Shown here: positions 61,673 through 64,000 of the stretch, piece by piece
Position numbering within the stretch: the stretch's first letter is position 1
Layout of the letters: each line of letters opens with the position of its first letter
Origin: Candidatus Cloacimonetes bacterium 4572_55
GTDB taxonomy: Bacteria > 4572-55
Assembly (NCBI GenBank): GCA_002084765.1
Contig: NBMB01000005.1
Coordinates: forward strand, 30,255-94,254
Length of the DNA stretch: 64,000 bases
Direction: 5' to 3'
Made by a program: the position numbers and the translations under genes
Notes under the pieces: generated by a model
Told to the model about the DNA's origin: nothing
Database searches by the model: none
What the model saw: only the letters and a program-made list of their open reading frames with translations

Positions 61673-64000
61673 TCATTTTTCGTAGATCAAATCGTCCAGG
61701 AAGAACGCATCCAAAATGGAAACCCGTTGCCCATTCTTTAGATAGGTGATACCCACATCATAGTATTGGTTTTCCTTATTAAGATTGTAGGAATGGATAA
61801 CGACCATATGTCGCCCGATTACTTGATCGAGCATCAGACCGATTCTCCTTTTTTTGCTTTTGACAATCATCACGGACTGCTTTATTTTCTTTGAAATAGG
61901 ATCGTCCGCGGCATTGAGTACCCGGTTCAACATAAGCGCGGGAATCGTTTGACCTCGCCAGATAAATTTGCCTATTCCCAGGTTTTTGTCAATAGACTCC
62001 ATCTCGACCGTTGTAGTTTCGACAATTTGTTCGACCGGCATGGCAAAAACTCTTGAACCGACCTGAATCAGGAACACTTTCAGAGTATGGGGCGTGATCG
62101 GTAATTTGATCCGATACGTATTTTCTTCGACCGCGCTGATTGTCAGGGAGCCTCCTAAGGAGCGGCAATATTTAAGAATTTGCTCCAGATCCTGCGCCTC
62201 TTCTCCGAGGATGTCACTATGGAAAATCAGCTGATTAATGTTTGAATGCTGTATTTTTTTCACCTTTTTCTCGGGCAACAGCTTTTGGTCTATAGCCGAG
62301 CGACTCATCAAATCCAAGTCATACAGCATCCCGTCGTCTTTGACGGTAATTGTGAGCCAGGAAGGGGATATTTCGTTATGGATGTCGATAGACGCAGTAT
62401 CCGGTTTATCCAATTTTGCCCGAGTGTCAGGGTCCTGTATTCGATACTCGACAATGGTCTCCAGCAACCGATCCAAAATCGCTTTCAATCCTTTTGGCAA
62501 ATATTTATCAACCTTGAAGTGCATTCCGTATTGCGTCAAATTCACTTTTTTCCCGGCTTTGGATTCTAAATATTGCAACCGTTCCGGTAAATTTTCAAAT
62601 ACAGACTCTAATTTGACCAACCGATTTTTCTCGGCATCAACCAGCATATGATCGACCAATTCATGGTAATTTTTTAGGCTTAGTGCCAACGTATCGGTCT
62701 GCAATCGCAATTTTTGTTGCGAGATACCAGTCACAAGCGGGCTGGTTCGAAGATCGTCGATCAAAAACTGAAATTCTTTGATTAAGGAGGAGCCAAAATC
62801 TCTTTGTCGATCTTTATCTACGGCGAAGAAATTCACGATCCGCTGAAGCCCGCGTATGGCTTTACTGATCTGCTCCCGGTGATGAAACATGTGATCTACA
62901 AACTCGGCTTGATCGTCCAACAAACTCTCAATACTAATATTTCGAATTGTGAGTCCACTGATTGCATTTACCAGTGCGTCTGTTTCAAATGCAGGCGCAG
63001 GGGCAACGGATTTCGATTTAAGAGCAACAGGTTTGGATTCAAATGGCACGATCTCAGTCGCAAACATTCGCTCCGTTTTCTCAAATTGATCCACAATCCG
63101 TTGTCTTAACTCGCCAGAATCAAAGGACGAATCCTGAAAATGGGAGAGAATCGTTTCTAATCCGTTGATAGCGGTATCCAATGTAACAGCAACCGTTTCG
63201 TGATAGGGAAGTATACGTTCGTAAATTTTTTGACACGCGTCGGCAAAGGTTCCCGCTATATGGACAACCGCCTCATACTCGACCATCTCGGCTTCACTTC
63301 GGAGTCTCGTCGCCAAATCTTCCAATATTTTGAGCTCACTAAATTCAGCTGGATCCTCTTTTAGATCCGAGCAACTATGCTTGAGTTGCTGCAACAAATC
63401 TGTGGCTTCTGTCATAAAATATTCAAAAGACTCAAATTCATCCGCCTCCGCTTCAATTTCGACTATCTCTTCAATAGGCTCCCTCTCTACGTCCGCCATT
63501 TTTACTATAGAATCGAAATAGGGCATGACCGAATCCGGATCAATATCCGGATTTCCTTCCAGCCCAGATACAGAGGAAACAGTATTACCCACCCCTTTCA
63601 AAAGATTGTCTTTCAACTCGCCGGTAAATTCCAACTCATGCGACGCTATCATATTCAATAACTTAATCACTTTATGACCCACGCCGGACAATACCGTCAT
63701 CTGCAGTTTTTCGGCTTGATTTGCCATACGTTTCGCGAAATTAAGCGCATCCGCCAGTATCTGAGAATCATCTGGGGTATCCATAAATTCTAAAAATTTT
63801 TGTTCCATAACATAAGTAAAATCCAATAATTGGCTGTCAACCGGCTGATGAATATTTTTTTTAACAGAAAATTCCTGTTCTTCCACCTCATCGAACTCAG
63901 TCTCGACTTCCATCTCAGCCTCGAACTCATCCTCTTCTGCATCGAACTCAGTCTCGACTTCCATCTCAGCCTCGAACCCATCCTCTTCTGCATCGAGCTC
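61673..64000 (-). CDS. CheA-like protein with degenerate kinase core and CheW domain (5' end outside window)
   Basis: The frame is open to the right edge, so the N-terminus is missing; at least 775 residues are visible. The N-terminal part is acidic and repetitive (tandem 17-residue unit), followed by helical regions near Hpt/dimerisation positions, a degenerate HATPase-like region (LKAILDRLLETIVEYR, VKDDGMLYDLDLMS) and a C-terminal CheW-like domain (about 625-763: LIQVGSRVFAMPVEQIVETT, LMLDQVIGRHMVVIH). Active CheA has N-box RNAIDHG, DDGRGID and GRGVGMD; none is intact here and no phospho-accepting HxxKG is seen. It may be a scaffold, or an output protein of a chemosensory array, rather than a kinase. 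Confidence 0.75.
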   Translation of the reverse strand, partial: ELDAEEDGFEAEMEVETEFDAEEDEFEAEMEVETEFDEVEEQEFSVKKNIHQPVDSQLLDFTYVMEQKFLEFMDTPDDSQILADALNFAKRMANQAEKLQMTVLSGVGHKVIKLLNMIASHELEFTGELKDNLLKGVGNTVSSVSGLEGNPDIDPDSVMPYFDSIVKMADVEREPIEEIVEIEAEADEFESFEYFMTEATDLLQQLKHSCSDLKEDPAEFSELKILEDLATRLRSEAEMVEYEAVVHIAGTFADACQKIYERILPYHETVAVTLDTAINGLETILSHFQDSSFDSGELRQRIVDQFEKTERMFATEIVPFESKPVALKSKSVAPAPAFETDALVNAISGLTIRNISIESLLDDQAEFVDHMFHHREQISKAIRGLQRIVNFFAVDKDRQRDFGSSLIKEFQFLIDDLRTSPLVTGISQQKLRLQTDTLALSLKNYHELVDHMLVDAEKNRLVKLESVFENLPERLQYLESKAGKKVNLTQYGMHFKVDKYLPKGLKAILDRLLETIVEYRIQDPDTRAKLDKPDTASIDIHNEISPSWLTITVKDDGMLYDLDLMSRSAIDQKLLPEKKVKKIQHSNINQLIFHSDILGEEAQDLEQILKYCRSLGGSLTISAVEENTYRIKLPITPHTLKVFLIQVGSRVFAMPVEQIVETTTVEMESIDKNLGIGKFIWRGQTIPALMLNRVLNAADDPISKKIKQSVMIVKSKKRRIGLMLDQVIGRHMVVIHSYNLNKENQYYDVGITYLKNGQRVSILDAFFLDDLIYEK
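63886..64000 (-). repeat. 51-bp in-frame tandem repeat in the CheA-like gene
   Basis: On the minus strand the 17-codon unit DAEEDEFEAEMEVETEF occurs twice in full with one Glu/Gly difference, then starts a third, diverged copy (DEVEEQEF). The repeat runs off the window edge, so the copy number is unknown. It encodes a very acidic stretch. Confidence 0.85.

Overview
The window reads as chromosomal DNA from a Gram-negative bacterium of the FCB superphylum, most like uncultured lineages such as KSB1, Calditrichota or Marinimicrobia. This placement is inferred from gene content: a PorV/PorQ-type outer-membrane protein, a secreted LamG/PKD protein with a type IX secretion (T9SS) C-terminal sorting domain, a two-component-regulator propeller fused to a SpoIIE phosphatase, a meso-diaminopimelate-type MurE (DNPR motif), and families of short intergenic repeats built on GCAGATTACGCAGATT. 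No rRNA gene is present; three tRNA genes are.

Layout. 1-12 kb (mostly + strand): the 3' end of accD, a PorV-like protein, a frameshifted propeller/phosphatase sensor, a DUF502 membrane protein, a large two-part hydrolase fusion followed by an ATP-grasp ligase, a tiny zinc-finger membrane protein, and a three-GAF histidine kinase. 12-26 kb (- strand): a tightly packed run of nine genes behind a TorF-like porin. In transcription order they are an NNMT/PNMT-type methyltransferase, a DapDC/ODC-fold PLP enzyme without the usual catalytic Cys, an Npt-like nucleotide transporter with HEAT and cNMP-binding domains, a Cache sensor with an inserted beta-propeller, a small cNMP-domain protein, a HAMP protein with a degenerate PP2C domain, a cyclic-peptide-type ABC exporter, an SPFH protein, and a PotD-like binding protein. 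This is the best candidate for an undescribed system: small-amine synthesis, export, recapture and sensing encoded together. 26.7-30 kb: an EndoQ-like nuclease fused to a UvrD helicase. 30.3-45.5 kb: the dcw cell-division and peptidoglycan cluster (rsmH, ftsL, ftsI, murE, murF, mraY, murD, ftsW, murC, ftsQ, ftsA, ftsZ), with a strong promoter at its head and no mraZ, murG, murB or ddl. 45.8-46.1 kb: tRNA-Gly, tRNA-Cys, tRNA-Leu and a terminator.

46-64 kb: a DUF2085 protein, an alanine/sodium symporter, a DUF985 cupin, a radical SAM protein, and a small defence-type module made of an AAA ATPase plus a DUF4435 protein (PARIS AriA/AriB-like) plus Vsr. These are followed by a frameshifted small membrane protein, a GT2 glycosyltransferase, a GNAT-like protein, cdsA with the dead 3' end of a tctA gene upstream, a TolB-like propeller protein, the T9SS cargo protein, and a CheA-like protein with a degenerate kinase core that runs off the right edge.

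Two MITE-like elements (near 0.45 kb and 56.1 kb) have matching CCTGGATTATT inverted ends and 4-bp target duplications. Three apparent single-base indels (propeller gene, vsr, small membrane protein) are either real gene decay or assembly errors. Function calls rest on motif recognition by eye; no database search was possible.
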